Assembly: GCF_022770135.1 (NCBI RefSeq)
Contig: NZ_JALEIL010000050.1
Location: forward strand, 1-32,300
Direction: 5' to 3'
DNA: 32,300 nucleotides
Source: Anaerococcus sp.
GTDB lineage: Bacteria; Bacillota; Clostridia; Tissierellales; Peptoniphilaceae
The position numbers and the translations under genes are program-made. The notes below the pieces were generated by a model. The model saw only the letters and a list, made by a program, of their open reading frames with translations. It was not told where the DNA came from and made no database searches. Below, piece by piece: positions 29,913-32,300 of the stretch (position 1 is its first letter; each line of letters begins with the position of its first letter).

Positions 29913-30047
29913 TCATTATAGAAAAATTTTTATTCATTTTAATATGTGAGTTAAGTATATAAATTATAGCTAAGACAGCCATAAATCTCATAGCTTATAA
30001 GCTAGTTAAAAGAATATAGCTAATAAAGTCTTATATTTAATCACAGA

Positions 30048-30075
30048 AAAAGCCCCAAGCAAAGCCTGGAGCCAA
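30048..30075 (-). terminator. Terminator of ftsH
   Basis: Minus strand GCTCCAGGC-tttgc(t)-TTGGGGC followed by TTTTTC; compact GC-rich stem after the ftsH stop. Confidence 0.75.
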
Positions 30076-30079
30076 AATT

Positions 30080-32053
30080 CTATTCTAAAGAATCCTCGTC
30101 TGATTCTTTCTTATCTTCACTTACATTCTCTTTGTCATCTTCTATAGATTCATTATTTTCTAGATTTTTAATATCTGTATTTTCACTTATATCACTAGAG
30201 TCTGTCTCTACTGCCTTCTTGTTTAGGATTTCCATAAATTGGTCGCCTGTTATGGTCTCCTCTTTTAGTAAGAAGTCTGATATTTCATGAAGTTTATCTA
30301 TATTATCCTTAAGGATTTCTATAGCTCTCATATGAGCCCCAGCGATGATTTTGGCAACTTTTTCGTCAATCTTGTTACCTGTTCCATCAGATACTATCAT
30401 AGACCTTTGGCCACCTAGGTATCTTCCTTGGATTTGTTCAAGTTGCATGAAGTCAAACTCATCATCCATACCATAGATTGTAACCATGTTTCTAGCCATA
30501 GCGGTAGCTCTTTCTATATCATTTGAAGCTCCCGTTGTCTTGGTATTAAAGATTAGCTCTTCGGCAGATCTACCACCTGCAAAGGTCACTATCTCATCAA
30601 ATAGCTCTTGCTTGGTCATGATATATTTCTCGTCCTTATCAACAGTCATAGTATAACCTAGGGCTCCACCAGTTCTTGGCACTATGGTAATCTTGGTTAC
30701 TGGTGTCTTCTGGGTTTGGATGGCTGCTACTAGGGCGTGTCCTACTTCGTGGTAGGCTATGATTTTCTTTTGGTCATCGCTTATTACAGCGTTTTTCTTT
30801 TGTTGACCTGCTATTACTGTTTCGATTGATTCCTCGAGGTCTTCTTGGGTAAGCTTGTTACGGCCTTCCCTTACTGCACGAAGGGCTCCCTCATTTATGA
30901 TATTTGCAAGGTCCGCTCCGCTTGTACCTGCAGTTCTTTTGGCAATTTCTTCGTAGTCGATATCGTCTTCTCTTTTGATGTTTTTGGCGTGAACTTTAAG
31001 GATATCTTCACGGCCCTTAAGGTCAGGTAGTTCTACTTGAACTTGCCTATCGAAACGACCTGGTCTGGTAAGGGCTGGGTCTAGGATCTCTGGTCTGTTG
31101 GTTGCTGCAAGAAGGACAACTCCTTCAGTCGCATCAAATCCATCCATCTCGTTTAGGAGTTGGTTTAGGGTTTGTTCACGTTCATCATTTCCAGAATATC
31201 CGCTTACGTCACGCTTTTTACCAATAGCATCGATCTCATCAATAAATACTATACAAGGTGCTTTTTCCTTGGCTTGTTTGAAGAGGTCACGGACTTTACT
31301 TGCACCCATACCTACGAACATTTCCACAAATTCTGAACCTGAAATTGAGAAAAATGGCACGTTAGCTTCACCTGCTACGGCCTGGGCCATTAGGGTCTTA
31401 CCTGTTCCTGGAGGTCCTACTAAGAGCACTCCCTTTGGAACCTTAGCTCCTATTTCCTTGTATTTTCCAGGATTATGGAGGAAGTCTACTATCTCACTAA
31501 GTGAGTCTTTGGCCTCTTCTTGACCTGCAACGTCCTTGAAGGTCTTTCCAGTCTTATTTTCTACATAGATTTTGGCATTGGACTTACCGAAGTTCATGAA
31601 GTCTCCGCCGCCACGACCTCCCATGGTCTTTGTAAGGGATCTTGAGGCAAAATAGAATATTACCCAGATGAAAACTAGGGGCAATATACTTGTCAAGAAT
31701 AGGGAAAGATAAGGGTTCATTCTCGTTTCAATCTCTTGAGAGAATATTAACTTATCATTTCTTTCTTTTGCCTTAAGAAGTCTATCTGTAAGGTCTGTAT
31801 CTTGCCATAGACCTGTTTCGTAGGCCTTCTCATCTCCATCTACCTTGGCCTTGAAGGTGTATTTTTGATCATCCTTGGATACTTCCGTAACTTGATCGTT
31901 TTCTATCATTTCAACAAATTGGCTGTAGGATACTTCCTTTACATCTGTCTCCTGAGCTATGGGGTTTAGCGCAAATCGTATCACTACAAATAATACTATA
32001 GCAACCAACCAATAATATAATAGAGGTTTTTTGCTTGGATTTTTCTTAGCCAT
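30080..32053 (-). CDS. ftsH: ATP-dependent zinc metalloprotease FtsH
   Basis: [36 protein letters not shown] region [17 protein letters not shown] zinc site. Confidence 0.98.
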   Translation of the reverse strand: MAKKNPSKKPLLYYWLVAIVLFVVIRFALNPIAQETDVKEVSYSQFVEMIENDQVTEVSKDDQKYTFKAKVDGDEKAYETGLWQDTDLTDRLLKAKERNDKLIFSQEIETRMNPYLSLFLTSILPLVFIWVIFYFASRSLTKTMGGRGGGDFMNFGKSNAKIYVENKTGKTFKDVAGQEEAKDSLSEIVDFLHNPGKYKEIGAKVPKGVLLVGPPGTGKTLMAQAVAGEANVPFFSISGSEFVEMFVGMGASKVRDLFKQAKEKAPCIVFIDEIDAIGKKRDVSGYSGNDEREQTLNQLLNEMDGFDATEGVVLLAATNRPEILDPALTRPGRFDRQVQVELPDLKGREDILKVHAKNIKREDDIDYEEIAKRTAGTSGADLANIINEGALRAVREGRNKLTQEDLEESIETVIAGQQKKNAVISDDQKKIIAYHEVGHALVAAIQTQKTPVTKITIVPRTGGALGYTMTVDKDEKYIMTKQELFDEIVTFAGGRSAEELIFNTKTTGASNDIERATAMARNMVTIYGMDDEFDFMQLEQIQGRYLGGQRSMIVSDGTGNKIDEKVAKIIAGAHMRAIEILKDNIDKLHEISDFLLKEETITGDQFMEILNKKAVETDSSDISENTDIKNLENNESIEDDKENVSEDKKESDEDSLE

Positions 32054-32300
32054 CTAATCTACTCCTATATATATATTTATCGAGCAGTATTTCTAGAGCT
32101 TCTAATTCATCAACTATGGTTTGTAAGTTTACATCTATTCCATCTTCTGGAATATCTTCCTTTATCTTTTGGAAGTAGTCATCTACCATCTTTGCTGCTT
32201 TTTCTCCATCTTTTGTAAGCATCACATTAACTACTCTCTCGTCTTCTTCACTTCTTACTCTATTTACAAAGCCTTGCTTTTCCAGTCTCTTGCAAATATT
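32046..32300 (-). CDS. MarR-family transcriptional regulator, C-terminal part (5' end outside window; not in the ORF track)
   Basis: My minus-strand translation: [84 protein letters not shown]. RLExxGFVxRxxxxxDxRxxxVxLTxxG is the MarR wing signature. Confidence 0.88.
   Translation of the reverse strand, partial: NICKRLEKQGFVNRVRSEEDERVVNVMLTKDGEKAAKMVDDYFQKIKEDIPEDGIDVNLQTIVDELEALEILLDKYIYRSRLDG

Noticed and set aside
31098-31523. 141-aa + ORF antisense to ftsH
   Set aside because: Lies opposite the conserved AAA+ domain, Ser/Pro-rich shadow translation.

Overview
Low-GC Gram-positive chromosomal window. Gene content and composition suggest an Anaerococcus/Peptoniphilus-like anaerobe (inference only). 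Left to right: the 3' end of an ISL3-type transposase with its right inverted repeat; a CNNM/CorC-like transporter and an NhaC-type antiporter (-); a GC-rich ~195-bp giant inverted-repeat element; a complete nine-gene A/V-type ATPase operon (-) whose K subunit carries the Na+-binding residues known from Enterococcus hirae; an uncharacterised lipoprotein, a glycosyltransferase and an AGCS Na+:alanine-type symporter (+); class I ribonucleotide reductase nrdB and nrdA (-), separated by two small genes, with tandem NrdR-box-like sites at the nrdA promoter; RDD protein, SppA and a DUF3842-like protein (-); a nickel-pincer-nucleotide operon larE-larB-larC followed by a FecCD/BtuF-type ABC importer (+); a Gate-domain membrane protein, FtsH, and a truncated MarR regulator (-). 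Main items for follow-up: the giant-hairpin element at 3521-3714; the lar operon, which has no larA in the window, a -1 frameshift on A9 in larC, an in-frame stop near the larB start and a terminator-like leader; and a near-perfectly symmetric divergent promoter at 12194-12228.
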